Notes: generated by a model from the sequence alone, not told the origin. A stretch of 64,000 nucleotides of DNA from Bradyrhizobium sp. in8p8 (GCF_000426845.1 NZ_AUGD01000003.1:248001-312000); one strand, 5' to 3'; positions 1-9,623 are shown, numbered from the stretch's first letter. A program made the numbers and translations.

Positions 1-539
1 ACAAGGACGAGGCGGTGGGCGCGCAGGGCATTCCGCTGACGGCGGGACGCTCGATCGCGGTCGATAAGGCGCTGCACGTTTACGGCACGCCGTTCTTCAT
101 CGAGGGCGAGCTGCCGATCGAGTCCGACCGCGCCAAGACCCCGTTCCGCCGGCTGATGATCGCGCAGGACACTGGCTCCGCCATCATCGGGCCCGCGCGC
201 GCCGATCTGTTTTTCGGCGCCGGCGCGGAAGCCGGCCGCATTTCCGGCCGGCTGCGCCATCCCATGCAATTCGTGATGCTGGTGCCGAAGAGCCTCGATC
301 CTGCCCCGCGCGCCGCGAAGCTGCCGGTCCCGGACCCCCGGCCCTCCGAGAAGATTGCGAAGCTGTTTCCGCAAACCCTCCCGGCCAAGGCGGCAACGCC
401 TGCGGCCGCCGGGTCCCAAGACAAGAACGAAACGGTTGCCATCGCCGGTCCCGTCCCGCTACCGGTGCCGCGTCCCGCCATCGAGTCGGCTCCAGAGCCG
501 CGCCGGCCCGTGAAGAATCGCCCGCATCGGCAGCAATGA
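1..539 (+). CDS. mltA: Membrane-bound lytic murein transglycosylase A, C-terminal part (partial at window start)
   Basis: The reading frame is open from the first bases, so the gene starts upstream of the window. The visible part begins with the end of the MltA catalytic/3D domain: a stretch with AQGIPLTAGRSIAVD, then the FRRLMIAQDTGSAI segment that surrounds the 3D-domain aspartate, then the RADLFFG..AEAGRI..P motif. MltA-type enzymes cleave the glycan strand of peptidoglycan in the periplasm and leave 1,6-anhydromuropeptides. After the domain comes a low-complexity Pro/Ala/Arg tail of about 80 residues, which is usual in Bradyrhizobium homologs. The stop overlaps the next start (ATGA), so the Smr protein is probably translationally coupled. 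This order (mltA then Smr) is common in Rhizobiales, as I recall. Confidence 0.88.
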   Translation, partial: KDEAVGAQGIPLTAGRSIAVDKALHVYGTPFFIEGELPIESDRAKTPFRRLMIAQDTGSAIIGPARADLFFGAGAEAGRISGRLRHPMQFVMLVPKSLDPAPRAAKLPVPDPRPSEKIAKLFPQTLPAKAATPAAAGSQDKNETVAIAGPVPLPVPRPAIESAPEPRRPVKNRPHRQQ

Positions 540-1126
540 AACGGTCGTCCCGTCCGCCCGCGCTGGAGCCTCGCCCCTCGCCGCGTCGCCGCGCGCTGAG
601 CGAGGAGGATCGCGAGCTGTGGGACCTCGTGGCAAAGCAGGTCAAGCCGCTGAAGAAGCACCGCGCTGCAAAGGCGCATGCCGCGCCGCGCGCCGAATTG
701 CCGCCCACCGCGCCTGCCATGCGATCCGCGTCGTCGCCACGGTCGGTCGCCGCTGCCCCGGCGCCGCGCCTGCCAAAACCGTCTGTCCCGCCGCTTGCGC
801 CGATCGGCAAGCGCGAGCGGACACGGCTGTCGCGCGGCCGCAGCGAGATCGAGGCGCGGCTCGATCTGCACGGCATGACGCAGATGCGTGCCCATCGCGC
901 CTTGTCCGGCTTTCTCCACCGCGCCCATCATGATGGCCTGACCTTCGTGCTCGTCATCACCGGCAAGGGCCGCAGCGGCGGCGAAAGCGGCGTGCTGCGC
1001 CGTCAGGTGCCGGAATGGCTCAGCCTGCCGGAATTCCGCGCCTTCGTCGTCGGCTTCGAGCAAGCCGCGATCGGCCATGGCGGCGAGGGCGCGCTGTATG
1101 TGCGGATCCGGCGGGCGAGGATTTAG
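536..1126 (+). CDS. Smr/MutS2-domain protein
   Basis: A protein of 196 residues. The first half (about 1-100) is basic and disordered, rich in Arg, Ala and Pro. The second half is an Smr domain, shown by the LDLHGMTQ motif near residue 108 and the VITGKGR..GG motif near residue 140. Smr domains are small DNA- or RNA-binding domains; many have nicking or endonuclease activity, and the stand-alone form is widespread with an uncertain role. It starts inside the stop codon of the mltA gene (ATGA), so the two are one operon. The downstream palindromic repeat probably ends the transcript. The family assignment is firm; the substrate is unknown. Confidence 0.88.
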   Translation: MKRSSRPPALEPRPSPRRRALSEEDRELWDLVAKQVKPLKKHRAAKAHAAPRAELPPTAPAMRSASSPRSVAAAPAPRLPKPSVPPLAPIGKRERTRLSRGRSEIEARLDLHGMTQMRAHRALSGFLHRAHHDGLTFVLVITGKGRSGGESGVLRRQVPEWLSLPEFRAFVVGFEQAAIGHGGEGALYVRIRRARI

Positions 1127-1139
1127 GAATGAGCCGAGC

Positions 1140-1275
1140 TCTCCGGGCTCTCTCGCCTCTCCCGCTTGCGGGAGAGGCCGTCGCGCGAAGCGCGGCGGGT
1201 GAGGGTTCTCTCCCCTCGGGGTTCTGATCGCGGAGAAAGCCCTCTCCCCGACCCTCTCCTGCACGCGGGGGAGCG
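1140..1275. repeat. Interspersed palindromic repeat (CTCTCCC family)
   Basis: Between convergent genes lies a block rich in CTCTCCC and GGGAGAG. It contains a hairpin with a perfect 10-bp stem at 1156-1177 (CCTCTCCCGC, TT, GCGGGAGAGG) and a second, looser CTCTCCCC...GGGGGAG pair further on. The same motif recurs at 4936, 30922, 38831, 56876, 57290, 60001 and 61803. It probably acts as a bidirectional terminator here, but there is no clear T-run. Confidence 0.7.
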
Positions 1276-1306
1276 CACCTTCCCCGAGGTTGCGACTGAG
1301 CCTCGC

Positions 1307-2431
1307 CTAAAACGGCCGGATGATTCCGACGCGCGGGATCAGCGTGATGATCACTCCGAAGATGCTCGTCTTCCGGTCCTCCGCCGGGATCAGCGCAGCT
1401 TCCTGCTTTGCCGGCAGCATCTTCGCCGCATGCAGGATCAGGAACATGCAGACCGCCCAGTTCGAGATCCAGCGCGAATAGTCGAACACCATCGCGAACA
1501 TCACGACATAGGCGAGGCTGATGCCGATCAGCGCCGCGACGACGAGGCGGCGGTGTGTCTCGCTCGCGAGCGCGCCGATCAGGCGCGCAAGATAACGCCA
1601 CAGCGGCGTGTGCAGCCAGATCAGCAGGGCGAACACCGGCACGCCGAGACTGTTGTGCGGCAGGCGGCCCCAGGTGTCGGCGATCTCCTTCGCGAGTGGC
1701 TGGTACCAGATGTAGCTGAACTGCAGCAGGTCGGTTCGCGACGGATCGACCATCCGGGTTTTCAGATAAGCCACGAAGTCCGCTTCGGGGACCGGCATCG
1801 TCCCCAGGAACTGCGCCGCAAAGAAGAGTGCTGACACGACGGCGAGCGCGGTCGCGCCGAACGCGACGTTGCTGCGATTGCAGCCGCAGGCGAGATAATG
1901 CCTGATCACGACGATGGTGACGATCGTCGGCACATACATCAGGAGATGAATGTGGTGGATCAGGACGAGAACGATAGAGAACAGCGCGGCCGTCGCCACG
2001 AACAGCAGCGAGCCCGCCGGCATCAGCAGCAGCACGATCGCCAGCGCGCAGCCAAAGATGTCGAAATGGCCGAGCGTGTGCATGAAGTTCTTCAAAAAGA
2101 ACGGCGAGCCCGCGGTGAAGGCGAACAGCGGCAGCGTTCCTGCGGTGAAGCCGAAGGTCTTCTGGAACAGCTTGGCATATAGCCCGAGCGTCACCAGCCA
2201 CGTCGCCCCGCCGAGCGCGAACACCAGCCAGACCGGCACCTCGTCGGTGAATAGCGCGACCACTGCGCCGATCAACGCGCGCTTGATGAAGCCGAAATGA
2301 TAGTCGACGAGGAGGTGGATATAGGGGACGTAAGGTGGCAGCTGGATCTTGTGGATGAAGACGCCAACGATGACCGCCGCGTTGATCGCGAGCAGAAGCC
2401 GCCAGGGATTTTGCACGATGGGTACGGTCAC
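1307..2431 (-). CDS. Multi-pass membrane protein of unknown function
   Basis: A protein of 374 residues with about nine predicted membrane segments, for example LLLAINAAVIVGVFI near the N-terminus and CALAIVLLLMPAGSLLFVAT in the middle. Short polar loops hold conserved-looking His residues in a GHFD motif and an IHHIH motif, both next to membrane segments. The start at 2431 gives an uncharged first turn followed by a first membrane helix. I do not recognise the family. The pattern resembles uncharacterised membrane proteins of Bradyrhizobium that sit next to hslU. It converges with the Smr gene and lies 28 bp from the hslU stop on the same strand, so it may be read through from hslU. Confidence 0.7.
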   Translation of the reverse strand: MTVPIVQNPWRLLLAINAAVIVGVFIHKIQLPPYVPYIHLLVDYHFGFIKRALIGAVVALFTDEVPVWLVFALGGATWLVTLGLYAKLFQKTFGFTAGTLPLFAFTAGSPFFLKNFMHTLGHFDIFGCALAIVLLLMPAGSLLFVATAALFSIVLVLIHHIHLLMYVPTIVTIVVIRHYLACGCNRSNVAFGATALAVVSALFFAAQFLGTMPVPEADFVAYLKTRMVDPSRTDLLQFSYIWYQPLAKEIADTWGRLPHNSLGVPVFALLIWLHTPLWRYLARLIGALASETHRRLVVAALIGISLAYVVMFAMVFDYSRWISNWAVCMFLILHAAKMLPAKQEAALIPAEDRKTSIFGVIITLIPRVGIIRPF

Positions 2432-2459
2432 GCCGCATCAATAGCGTGACCGTCCCAAA

Positions 2460-3764
2460 TCACAAAATGAACCGGCTCAGGTCCGCGTTCTTGGCGAGGT
2501 CGCCGACGTGCCTCTGCACGAAATCGGCATCCACCTTGACCGTCTCGCCGCTGCGGTCCGGAGCGGTGAAGGAGATCTCGTCCAGCACCCGCTCCATCAC
2601 GGTCTGCAGCCGCCGCGCCCCGATGTTCTCGACCGTGGAGTTGACGGCGACCGCGACGTCGGCGAGCGCGTCGATCGCGGCGTCGGTGATGTCGAGCGTC
2701 ACGCCTTCGGTCTGCATCAAGGCGACATATTGCTTGATCAGCGAGGCCTCGGGCTCGGTCAGGATGCGGCGCATGTCGTCGCGGGTCAGCGCCTGCAGCT
2801 CGACCCGGATCGGCAGGCGCCCCTGCAATTCCGGCAACAGGTCGGACGGCTTTGCGACGTGGAAGGCGCCGGAGGCGATAAACAGGATGTGGTCGGTCTT
2901 GACCGCGCCGTGCTTGGTCGAGACCGTGGTGCCCTCGATCAGAGGCAGGAGGTCGCGTTGCACGCCTTCGCGCGAGACGTCGCCGCCGACGCGGCCGTCG
3001 CGAGCGCAGATCTTGTCGATCTCGTCGAGGAACACGATCCCGTTGTTCTCGACCGCGCTGATGGCCTCCAGCGTGAGCTGCTCGGTGTCCAGCAGCTTGT
3101 CGGATTCCTCGTTCACCAGGATCTCATGCGAGCTTTCCACCGTCAGCCGTCGTGTCTTGCTGCGGCCGCCGAGCTTGCCGAAGATGTCGCCGATCGAGAT
3201 GGCGCCCATCTGCGCGCCCGGCATGCCCGGAATCTCGAACATCGGCATGCCGCCGCCGGACGACTGCGTCTCGATCTCGATTTCCTTGTCGTTGAGCTCG
3301 CCGGCGCGGAGCTTCTTGCGGAAGGATTCGCGCGTGGCGGAGCTCGCGTTGGCGCCGACCAGCGCGTCGAGCACGCGCTCCTCGGCGGCAAGCTGGGCGC
3401 GCGCCTGCACGTCCTTGCGCTTGCGCTCGCGCACCTGCGCGATCGCGACCTCGACGAGATCGCGGATGATCTGCTCGACATCGCGCCCGACATAGCCGAC
3501 CTCGGTGAACTTGGTCGCTTCCACCTTCAGGAACGGTGCGTTCGCGAGCTTGGCCAGCCGCCGCGCGATCTCGGTCTTGCCGACGCCGGTCGGCCCGATC
3601 ATCAGGATGTTCTTCGGCAGCACCTCCTCGCGAAGCGAGCCGGTGAGCTGCTGGCGCCGCCAGCGGTTGCGCAGCGCGATCGAGACGGCGCGCTTGGCGT
3701 CGCCCTGGCCGACGATGAAACGGTCGAGTTCGGAAACGATTTCGCGGGGGGAGAAGTCTGTCAT
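2460..3764 (-). CDS. hslU: ATP-dependent protease ATPase subunit HslU (ClpY)
   Basis: HslU is the AAA+ unfoldase ring of the HslUV protease, which feeds substrates to HslV in the cytoplasm. The 434-residue protein has a Walker A motif (GPTGVGKT, residues 57-64) and a Walker B motif (VFLDEIDK). The family's inserted I-domain follows the first ATPase segment, and the conserved C-terminal tail DLSRFIL inserts into HslV. The length is normal. hslV lies about 1.2 kb upstream on the same strand; a DUF2585 gene and a broken acetyltransferase are interposed. This layout is seen in other Bradyrhizobium, as I recall. Confidence 0.98.
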   Translation of the reverse strand: MTDFSPREIVSELDRFIVGQGDAKRAVSIALRNRWRRQQLTGSLREEVLPKNILMIGPTGVGKTEIARRLAKLANAPFLKVEATKFTEVGYVGRDVEQIIRDLVEVAIAQVRERKRKDVQARAQLAAEERVLDALVGANASSATRESFRKKLRAGELNDKEIEIETQSSGGGMPMFEIPGMPGAQMGAISIGDIFGKLGGRSKTRRLTVESSHEILVNEESDKLLDTEQLTLEAISAVENNGIVFLDEIDKICARDGRVGGDVSREGVQRDLLPLIEGTTVSTKHGAVKTDHILFIASGAFHVAKPSDLLPELQGRLPIRVELQALTRDDMRRILTEPEASLIKQYVALMQTEGVTLDITDAAIDALADVAVAVNSTVENIGARRLQTVMERVLDEISFTAPDRSGETVKVDADFVQRHVGDLAKNADLSRFIL

Positions 3765-3813
3765 GTCTGCTTAGCTAGGGCGGGAGGCGGCCTGGGACAA
3801 GCCGCATTTTGGG

Positions 3814-4431
3814 TCAGATGATCGGGGGCCCGGATTGCCATTGCTTCACAGCCTCGATCGGATGGACCAACATCAGGATGTTGAGCGTCAGATTGTCGCG
3901 AATGTGGAGCGCCAGCACCATCTCGAAGGCAAGTCCAAGCAGCACGGTCGCACTGGCAGGCAGCGCGCGGGCGGCAAGGAACCCCAGGATCATGGCCAGA
4001 TTGTCCGAGACCGAATTGACGATGCTGTCGCCGTAATAATCCAGCGAGATCGTGCCGGCGCGATAGCGTTCGATGATGAAAGGTGAGTTCTCGACGATCT
4101 CCCAGGCTCCCTCGATCAGCATGGCGATGATCAGCCGGACGGGCCAGGACAAGGGCAGGAACGGCAGCCGCACGAACAGCAGCCAGGTCAGGCCGTAGAA
4201 CAGGAAGCCATGCAGGACGTGCGAGAATGTGTACCAGTCCGCGACGTGCTGCGAATTCTCCGAGCTGTTCACCACGCCGTGCCACAGCTTGATGGTGCCG
4301 CAGGTGCAGATCGGCACGCGTCCCATCAAGAGCAGGATCGAGGCCTGCAGCGCCAGCAGCAGCAGCGCGATGCCGACCCAGGCGAGCGGCGGAAATGCGG
4401 TCCTGGCGGCGGGGCTTGCGGCGAGCGTCAT
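3814..4431 (-). CDS. DUF2585 (UPF0314) family membrane protein
   Basis: A protein of 205 residues with about five hydrophobic segments. The conserved DUF2585 core is visible: a [11 protein letters not shown] motif near residue 45, then [16 protein letters not shown], then [19 protein letters not shown], then [12 protein letters not shown]. The function of this family is unknown. The start overlaps the stop of the frameshifted acetyltransferase upstream (ATGA), which suggests translational coupling before that gene was damaged. It lies about 50 bp upstream of hslU on the same strand, inside the hslV-to-hslU interval. Confidence 0.88.
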   Translation of the reverse strand: MTLAASPAARTAFPPLAWVGIALLLLALQASILLLMGRVPICTCGTIKLWHGVVNSSENSQHVADWYTFSHVLHGFLFYGLTWLLFVRLPFLPLSWPVRLIIAMLIEGAWEIVENSPFIIERYRAGTISLDYYGDSIVNSVSDNLAMILGFLAARALPASATVLLGLAFEMVLALHIRDNLTLNILMLVHPIEAVKQWQSGPPII

Positions 4432-4909
4432 GGGTCTCGGATCATCAGGAGCGCGGGACCATCCGGCGTGACGATTTCGTGCTGCGGCACGAATCCAGCT
4501 TTCTCATAGGCACGAATCGCGCGTGTATTGGACGGACTCGGGTCTATCACGATGCGCGGCACGCCGCGCGCGAAGAGATGGTCGATGAAGGCGCGGATGA
4601 AAGCGGAGCCGTGACCGCATCCGAGCATGTCAGCCTCGCCGACGAACTGGTCGAGGCCACGCGTGCCAGCCGGGTGCGGACCGAAGCTGACGTGCCATTC
4701 GCCGAGCTGGTAGCACTGCAGATAGGCCAGGGGCCGATCGTTGTGGCTGACGATGAACTGCGCGAGGTCGGGGTGATCGAGATCGCCGCCGATGATTCGA
4801 GCGTCTCCGGGTCGTGCCACCATTCGGCGACATGCGGGGCGTCCAGCCAGCGCCGGATCAGCGGCATGTCGGCCAAGGTCATCGGGCGGAAGGTGTAGCT
4901 TTGAATCAT
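4428..4909 (-). pseudogene. GNAT / aminoglycoside 6'-N-acetyltransferase-like gene, frameshifted
   Basis: Two overlapping frames together make one GNAT acetyltransferase. The upstream frame from 4909 reads MIQSYTFRPMTLADMPLIRRW..HVAEWWHDPE. It then turns into low-complexity Ser/Ala sequence. The other frame supplies the rest: GGDLDHPDLAQFIV, LAYLQCYQLGEWH, GTRGLDQFVGE and [17 protein letters not shown], ending in [12 protein letters not shown]. The switch is near 4804-4808, and a one-base loss in the GAG/ACG stretch would explain it. Relatives acetylate aminoglycosides or act as lysine N-acyltransferases. A sequencing error is possible. If the second frame were used alone (131 residues from 4823), it would lack the first beta strand and helix. 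Confidence 0.75.
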
Positions 4910-4935
4910 CTAGCGACCACAGCCGTGCTGTGCCC

Positions 4936-4961
4936 CCTCTCCCGCTTGCAAGCGGGAGAGG
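4936..4961. repeat. Perfect 26-bp palindrome, CTCTCCC family
   Basis: CCTCTCCCGCTT, GC and AAGCGGGAGAGG form a 12-bp perfect stem just after the hslV stop on the minus strand. It is a member of the same repeat family as 1156-1177 and probably forms the hslV transcript end. Confidence 0.7.
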
Positions 4962-5000
4962 TTGCAGGCAGTTCGGAGCTCCGCTGTCCGGCCACAGCCC

Positions 5001-5561
5001 CTACCCCGTTGCCAGGCTCTCGATGGTCAGATTCCGGTTGGTGTAGACGCAGATGTCGGCGGCGATGTCGAGGGAGCGGCGGACGATGGTCTCGGCGTCC
5101 TTGTCGGTATCGAGCAGGGCCCGAGCCGCGGCCAGCGCGTAATTGCCGCCGGAGCCGATCGCCATCACGCCAGCCTCGGGCTCGAGCACGTCGCCGGTGC
5201 CCGTCAGCACCAGGGAGACGTCCTTGTCGGCGACGATCATCATCGCCTCCAGCCGCCGCAGGTAACGGTCGGTGCGCCAGTCCTTGGCGAGCTCCACGGC
5301 CGCCCGGGTCAGTTGCCCCGGATATTGCTCGAGCTTGGACTCCAGCCGCTCGAACAGGGTGAAGGCGTCGGCGGTGGCGCCGGCAAAGCCGCCGATGACG
5401 TCGCCCTTGCCGAGCTTGCGGACTTTCTTAGCATTGGACTTGATGACGGTCTGGCCGATCGAGACCTGGCCGTCGCCTCCGACCACCACCCTGCCGCCCT
5501 TGCGGACCGTCAAGATCGTGGTGCCGTGCCAGACGGGCGAGCTGTTCTGGGAAGCCTGCAT
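5001..5561 (-). CDS. hslV: ATP-dependent protease subunit HslV (ClpQ)
   Basis: HslV is the threonine-protease core of HslUV and forms a double hexameric ring related to the proteasome beta subunit. The 186-residue protein carries a 13-residue propeptide ending in WHG. The nucleophile is Thr14, at the start of [10 protein letters not shown]. Also visible are [15 protein letters not shown], the [16 protein letters not shown] segment and [16 protein letters not shown]. It is divergent from hisB, with a 194-bp shared upstream region. hslU lies downstream on the same strand but is not adjacent. Confidence 0.98.
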   Translation of the reverse strand: MQASQNSSPVWHGTTILTVRKGGRVVVGGDGQVSIGQTVIKSNAKKVRKLGKGDVIGGFAGATADAFTLFERLESKLEQYPGQLTRAAVELAKDWRTDRYLRRLEAMMIVADKDVSLVLTGTGDVLEPEAGVMAIGSGGNYALAAARALLDTDKDAETIVRRSLDIAADICVYTNRNLTIESLATG

Positions 5562-5755
5562 GAATGATCCTCGTTGTCCGGCCTGATTTAGGCGGTGGGG
5601 GCCACGGGCACAACGGGCCGTTCCGGCCCTAGATTTCGCTCACCATAGGCGCAAGTGCCGGCCTGCCGCAGCGTTCCCGCAGTAGCGAAGGCGTCATTTG
5701 GCTGTTAAAAGACCGCCGTTTTCGGCTCCCTAGCTAGGATGAAAGCCAGCTTTCA

Positions 5756-6349
5756 ATGCGCACCGCGACGATCAAGCGCAAGACCAAGGAAACCGACATC
5801 GAGGTCACCGTGAACCTCGATGGCACCGGCGTGGCCAACATCGCGACCGGCATCGGCTTTTTCGACCACATGCTCGATCTCCTTGCCCGCCATTCCCGCA
5901 TCGACCTCACGGTCAAGGCGGTGGGCGACCTGCACATTGATCATCACCATACCACCGAAGACACCGGCATCGCGCTCGGCCAGGCGGTCAAGCAGGCGCT
6001 CGGCAACATGGCGGGCATCACGCGCTATGCCGGCGTGCACATGCCCATGGACGAGACGCTCACGCGCGTGGTCATCGACATCTCGGGCCGCCCGTTCCTG
6101 GTGTTCAAGGCCGACTTCCCCCGCGACAAGATCGGTGAGTTCGACACCGAGCTGGTGCGCGAGTGGTTCCAGGCCTTCGCCATCAACGCCGGCGTGACTC
6201 TCCACGTCGAGACCCTATATGGCGATAACAGCCACCATATCGCCGAGTCCTGCTTCAAGGGCCTGGCGCGGGCGCTGCGCACCGCCGTTGCGATCGATCC
6301 GAAGGCGGCGGGCGAAATCCCGTCCACCAAGGGCTCGCTCGGCGGCTGA
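5756..6349 (+). CDS. hisB: Imidazoleglycerol-phosphate dehydratase
   Basis: HisB removes water from imidazole glycerol phosphate to give imidazole acetol phosphate, a late step in histidine synthesis. The 197-residue protein has the Mn-binding motif HHHTTED (residues 63-69) and the second metal motif [10 protein letters not shown] near the C-terminus. It is the monofunctional form without a phosphatase domain, as usual in alphaproteobacteria. It is the first gene of a run hisB-DUF2628-hisH-hisA-hisF-hisE-coaA, all on the plus strand. It is divergent from hslV. The first ATG of the frame (5756) fits the family N-terminus ([12 protein letters not shown]). Confidence 0.98.
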   Translation: MRTATIKRKTKETDIEVTVNLDGTGVANIATGIGFFDHMLDLLARHSRIDLTVKAVGDLHIDHHHTTEDTGIALGQAVKQALGNMAGITRYAGVHMPMDETLTRVVIDISGRPFLVFKADFPRDKIGEFDTELVREWFQAFAINAGVTLHVETLYGDNSHHIAESCFKGLARALRTAVAIDPKAAGEIPSTKGSLGG

Positions 6350-6413
6350 ACCTCCGCCGGTTGACGAAACGCTGCCGGCGGATCACTGATTTTCTTCAGA
6401 ACGGGGCATCACC

Positions 6414-6944
6414 ATGCCTGTCTACACAGTTCATGCTCCCTCCCCTGGCGGAGCCGATCTGCGCGCGACCGACAAGTTCGTGTTCGTGCGCGACGGCTTC
6501 CATTTCTGGGCGATGATCTTCGGCCCGTTCTGGCTGCTGTGGAACCGGCTCTGGCTGGCGCTGATTGGCTGGGTGCTTTTCACCGCCGCGTTCAGCGCGG
6601 GTCTGTCCAGCCTCGGGATCGGCCGCAGCTCGATCGTCTTTGCCAATCTCGTGGTCGCGCTGCTGATGGGCTTCGAGGCATCGAGCCTGCGCCGCTGGAC
6701 GTTGTCGCGCGGCAAGTGGCGGCAGCTCGATGTCGTGATTGCCGACAACGGCGACACCGCCGAACGCCGCTTCTTCGAGCGCTGGAGCCAGAAGCAGCAC
6801 GGCATCGTCAACGACCAATGGGCCGTCGACCGCGGCGGCCCGCCGCCGACCCGCAGCACGCCGGGTCAGCAATTCTCGAACCCGCCGCCGATTCCGGCCG
6901 GCGGCATCATCGGATTGTTTCCGGAACCGGGAGGATCAAGATGA
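6414..6944 (+). CDS. DUF2628 domain membrane protein
   Basis: A protein of 176 residues. It has the DUF2628 arrangement: a short polar N-terminus (TVHAPSP), then [23 protein letters not shown] leading into two or three membrane segments (about 30-62 and 69-86). A soluble C-terminal half follows with a Pro-rich end. Its function is unknown. It sits within the histidine operon, 64 bp after hisB, and its stop overlaps the hisH start (ATGA). That placement is conserved in Bradyrhizobium and close relatives, from memory, though no role in histidine synthesis is known. Confidence 0.85.
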   Translation: MPVYTVHAPSPGGADLRATDKFVFVRDGFHFWAMIFGPFWLLWNRLWLALIGWVLFTAAFSAGLSSLGIGRSSIVFANLVVALLMGFEASSLRRWTLSRGKWRQLDVVIADNGDTAERRFFERWSQKQHGIVNDQWAVDRGGPPPTRSTPGQQFSNPPPIPAGGIIGLFPEPGGSR

Positions 6945-7591
6945 GCGTTGCCATCATCGATTACGGTTCCGGCAATCTGCATTCCGCCGCGAAGGCCTTC
7001 GAGCGCGCCGCGCGCAGCCTGGAGAGCCCGCAAAAGGTCTTCGTCACCAGCGATCCCGATCAGGCTTACGAGGCCGACCGCCTGGTGCTGCCGGGCGTCG
7101 GCGCCTTCGCCGATTGCCGGCGGGGGCTGGATGCCGTCAACGGCATGGTCGAGGCGATCAACGAGGCGGTGCGCGTCAAGGCGCGGCCGTTCTTCGGCAT
7201 CTGCGTCGGCATGCAGCTGATGGCAAGCCGCGGCAAGGAGCACGTCATCACCGAAGGCCTGAACTGGATCGGCGGCGACGTCGAGAAGATCAGGCCGCGG
7301 GACGAGAGCCTGAAGATCCCGCACATGGGCTGGAATACGCTGGAGGTGCTGCAGGAGCATCCGGTTCTGAACAAGCTGCCGCTCGGCCCGAAGGGCCAGC
7401 ACGCTTATTTCGTGCACTCATATCACCTCAATGCCGCCAGCGAGGCGGACGTGCTCGCGCGCGCCGATTATGGTGGGCCCGTGACCGCCATCGTCGGCAA
7501 GGACACGGCGATCGGTACGCAATTCCACCCCGAGAAGAGCCAGCGGTTCGGGCTGGCCCTGATCTCGAACTTCCTGCGATGGAAACCGTGA
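6941..7591 (+). CDS. hisH: Imidazole glycerol phosphate synthase, glutaminase subunit
   Basis: HisH releases ammonia from glutamine and passes it to HisF for imidazole ring closure. The 216-residue protein is a class I glutamine amidotransferase. The nucleophile is Cys88 in [11 protein letters not shown], and the His196/Glu198 pair lies in QFHPEKSQ. The N-terminus ([14 protein letters not shown]) is typical. The ATG at 6941 overlaps the stop of the DUF2628 gene and has GGGAGG-like sequence about 8 bases upstream. hisA begins 73 bp downstream, after a hairpin. Confidence 0.97.
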   Translation: MSVAIIDYGSGNLHSAAKAFERAARSLESPQKVFVTSDPDQAYEADRLVLPGVGAFADCRRGLDAVNGMVEAINEAVRVKARPFFGICVGMQLMASRGKEHVITEGLNWIGGDVEKIRPRDESLKIPHMGWNTLEVLQEHPVLNKLPLGPKGQHAYFVHSYHLNAASEADVLARADYGGPVTAIVGKDTAIGTQFHPEKSQRFGLALISNFLRWKP

Positions 7592-7629
7592 CGACTACGA
7601 CGCCTTCCACGGGGTGCATGGGTGGCAGC

Positions 7630-7652
7630 GCCGTTCTCTCGAGGAGAACGGC
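7630..7652 (+). promoter_or_regulatory. Hairpin directly before the hisA ribosome binding site
   Basis: GCCGTTCTC, loop TCGAG and GAGAACGGC form a perfect 9-bp stem. It ends one base before the AAAAGG that serves the hisA start at 7665. It is not followed by a T-run, so it looks more like an mRNA processing or translation-control structure than a terminator. No experiment supports this. Confidence 0.4.
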
Positions 7653-7664
7653 AAAAGGTATGAC

Positions 7665-8402
7665 ATGATCCTCTTTCCCGCGATCGATCTCAAGAACGGC
7701 CAGTGCGTGCGTCTCGAGCAAGGCGACATGGCACGCGCGACCGTGTTCAATCTCAACCCGGCCGCGCAGGCGCAGAGCTTCGTCGAGCAGGGCTTCGAGT
7801 ATCTCCACGTCGTCGACCTCGATGGCGCCTTCGCCGGCAAGCCGGTGAACGCGCAAGCCGTCGAGGCGATGCTGAAGACGATCAAGATTCCGGTTCAGCT
7901 CGGCGGCGGCATCCGCGATCTGAAGACCGTCGAAGCCTGGCTCGACAAGGGCATCACCCGCGTCATCATCGGTACCGCCGCGGTGCGCGATCCGGAGTTG
8001 GTGAAGTCTGCGGCGAAGAAATTTCCCGGCCGCGTCGCGGTCGGGCTCGACGCGCGCGACGGGAAGGTCGCGGTCGAAGGCTGGGCCGAGACCTCTCAGG
8101 TGACGGTGCTCGAGATCGCGCAGCGGTTCGAGGACGCCGGCGTCGCCGCCATCATCTTCACCGACATCGCGCGCGATGGCCTGCTCAAGGGGCTGAACCT
8201 CGATGCGACAATTGCGCTGGCCGACGCCATCTCCATTCCCGTGATCGCCTCCGGCGGTCTCGCCTCGATCGAAGACGTGAAAGCCATGCTGATGCCGCGC
8301 GCGAAAAAGCTCGCCGGCGCGATCGCCGGGCGCGCGCTCTATGACGGCCGGCTCGATCCCGCCGCCGCCCTCACTCTGATCCGCGACGCGCGCGCCGCCT
8401 AG
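7665..8402 (+). CDS. hisA: ProFAR isomerase (phosphoribosylformimino-5-aminoimidazole carboxamide ribotide isomerase)
   Basis: HisA converts ProFAR to PRFAR by an Amadori rearrangement in histidine synthesis. The 245-residue (beta/alpha)8 barrel begins [12 protein letters not shown] with catalytic Asp8. The second catalytic Asp129 lies in [10 protein letters not shown]. Phosphate-binding loops GGGIRD and ASGGLAS are present. The frame is open further upstream to 7614, but the family N-terminus and an AAAAGG at 7653-7658 fix the start at 7665. hisF follows after 10 bp. Confidence 0.97.
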   Translation: MILFPAIDLKNGQCVRLEQGDMARATVFNLNPAAQAQSFVEQGFEYLHVVDLDGAFAGKPVNAQAVEAMLKTIKIPVQLGGGIRDLKTVEAWLDKGITRVIIGTAAVRDPELVKSAAKKFPGRVAVGLDARDGKVAVEGWAETSQVTVLEIAQRFEDAGVAAIIFTDIARDGLLKGLNLDATIALADAISIPVIASGGLASIEDVKAMLMPRAKKLAGAIAGRALYDGRLDPAAALTLIRDARAA

Positions 8403-8412
8403 GAGACATCCG

Positions 8413-9186
8413 ATGTTCAAGGTGCGCGTGATCCCCTGCCTCGACGTCAAGGACGGCCGCGTCGTCAAGGGCGTCAACTTCGTCGATCTCAGGGACGCCG
8501 GCGATCCCGTCGAGGCCGCGATCGCCTATGACGCCGCCGGTGCCGACGAGCTCACCTTCCTCGACATCACAGCGACCCATGAGAACCGCGGCATCATGCT
8601 CGATGTGGTCCGGCGCACGGCGGAAGCCTGCTTCATGCCCGTCACGGTCGGCGGCGGTGTGCGCGAGGTCAACGACATCAAGACGCTGCTGCGCGCCGGC
8701 GCCGACAAGGTCTCGATCAACAGCGCGGCGGTGTCGCGACGCGAGTTCGTCAAGGAAGCCGCCGAGAAATTCGGCGAGCAGTGCGTGGTGGTCGCGATCG
8801 ACGCCAAGCGCGTCAAGCGCCCCGGCGGCGACCGCTGGGAGATCTTCACCCATGGCGGCCGCAACTCGACCGGCATCGACGCGGTCGAATATGCCCAGGA
8901 AGTGGTCTCGCTCGGCGCCGGCGAGATCCTGCTCACGTCGATGGACCGCGACGGCACCAGGCAGGGATTCGACATCCCGCTGACCCGGGCGATCGCCGAC
9001 AGCATTCCCGTTCCCGTCATTGCCTCTGGCGGCGTCGGCAATCTCGATCATCTCGTCGACGGTATCCGCGACGGGCACGCCACCGCGGTGCTCGCCGCCT
9101 CGATCTTCCATTTCGGGGAATTCACCATCCGCGAAGCCAAGGAGCACATGGCGCGACGGGGACTGCCGATGCGCCTCGATGCCTGA
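8413..9186 (+). CDS. hisF: Imidazole glycerol phosphate synthase, cyclase subunit
   Basis: HisF joins ammonia from HisH to PRFAR and yields imidazole glycerol phosphate and AICAR. The 257-residue (beta/alpha)8 barrel has Asp11 in the motif [15 protein letters not shown] and Asp130 in [10 protein letters not shown], the two catalytic acids of the family. The phosphate loops VGGGVRE and ASGGVGN are clear. An AGGAGA ribosome site precedes the ATG. It follows hisA by 10 bp. Confidence 0.98.
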   Translation: MFKVRVIPCLDVKDGRVVKGVNFVDLRDAGDPVEAAIAYDAAGADELTFLDITATHENRGIMLDVVRRTAEACFMPVTVGGGVREVNDIKTLLRAGADKVSINSAAVSRREFVKEAAEKFGEQCVVVAIDAKRVKRPGGDRWEIFTHGGRNSTGIDAVEYAQEVVSLGAGEILLTSMDRDGTRQGFDIPLTRAIADSIPVPVIASGGVGNLDHLVDGIRDGHATAVLAASIFHFGEFTIREAKEHMARRGLPMRLDA

Positions 9187-9263
9187 CGACTCCGGTTCAT
9201 AAGAATGCTACGCTCGCAGCCGCGAACGGCCGCCGTGGTCCCGTGTGTTTTTGAGTAAGTCCG

Positions 9264-9587
9264 ATGCAGCGTTTCACAATTCATGATCTGGCCGAGACCA
9301 TCGATGCCCGCGCGGCTTCCGGCGGCGAAGCGTCCTATACCCGCAAGCTCCTCGACAAGGGCGCCGAGCATTGCGCCAAGAAGTTCGGCGAGGAAGCAGT
9401 CGAAACTGTAATCGCTGCAGTCGAAAACGATCGCGCGCATCTGATCGCTGAAAGTGCCGATCTGCTCTATCATTTCCTTGTGCTGTTGAAGGCACGCGGC
9501 ATAAAGCTGGAGGAGGTCGAGGCCGCGCTGGAGAAGCGGACCTCGATGTCGGGGTTGGAAGAGAAAGCGTCGCGCAAGGGCGGCTAG
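9264..9587 (+). CDS. hisE: Phosphoribosyl-ATP diphosphatase
   Basis: HisE hydrolyses phosphoribosyl-ATP to phosphoribosyl-AMP, the second step of histidine synthesis. The 107-residue protein is the stand-alone MazG-like form. The acidic helix motifs KKFGEEAVETVIAAVE and LIAESADLLYHFLVLL carry the Mg-binding acids. It is separated from hisF by 77 bp, which is a little longer than other gaps in this operon. coaA follows after 36 bp. Confidence 0.96.
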   Translation: MQRFTIHDLAETIDARAASGGEASYTRKLLDKGAEHCAKKFGEEAVETVIAAVENDRAHLIAESADLLYHFLVLLKARGIKLEEVEAALEKRTSMSGLEEKASRKGG

Positions 9588-9623
9588 GCTAGGGCGAACA
9601 GTTCGCAACGGAAAGACCGCGTC

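Noticed and set aside
2508..3821. A 437-residue frame opposite hslU
   Set aside because: It has shadow composition (Asp/Arg/Gly/Leu) over a well-conserved hslU gene.
4428..4823. An intact 131-residue acetyltransferase starting at 4823
   Set aside because: Its first residues (MVARPGDA) are out-of-frame sequence; the real N-terminus is in the other frame, so it is part of a frameshifted gene.
5562..5755. An RpoH promoter for hslV (GTTG-N18-CCTAAATCAG on the minus strand)
   Set aside because: It has mismatches in both boxes and a longer spacer, too weak to list as a feature.
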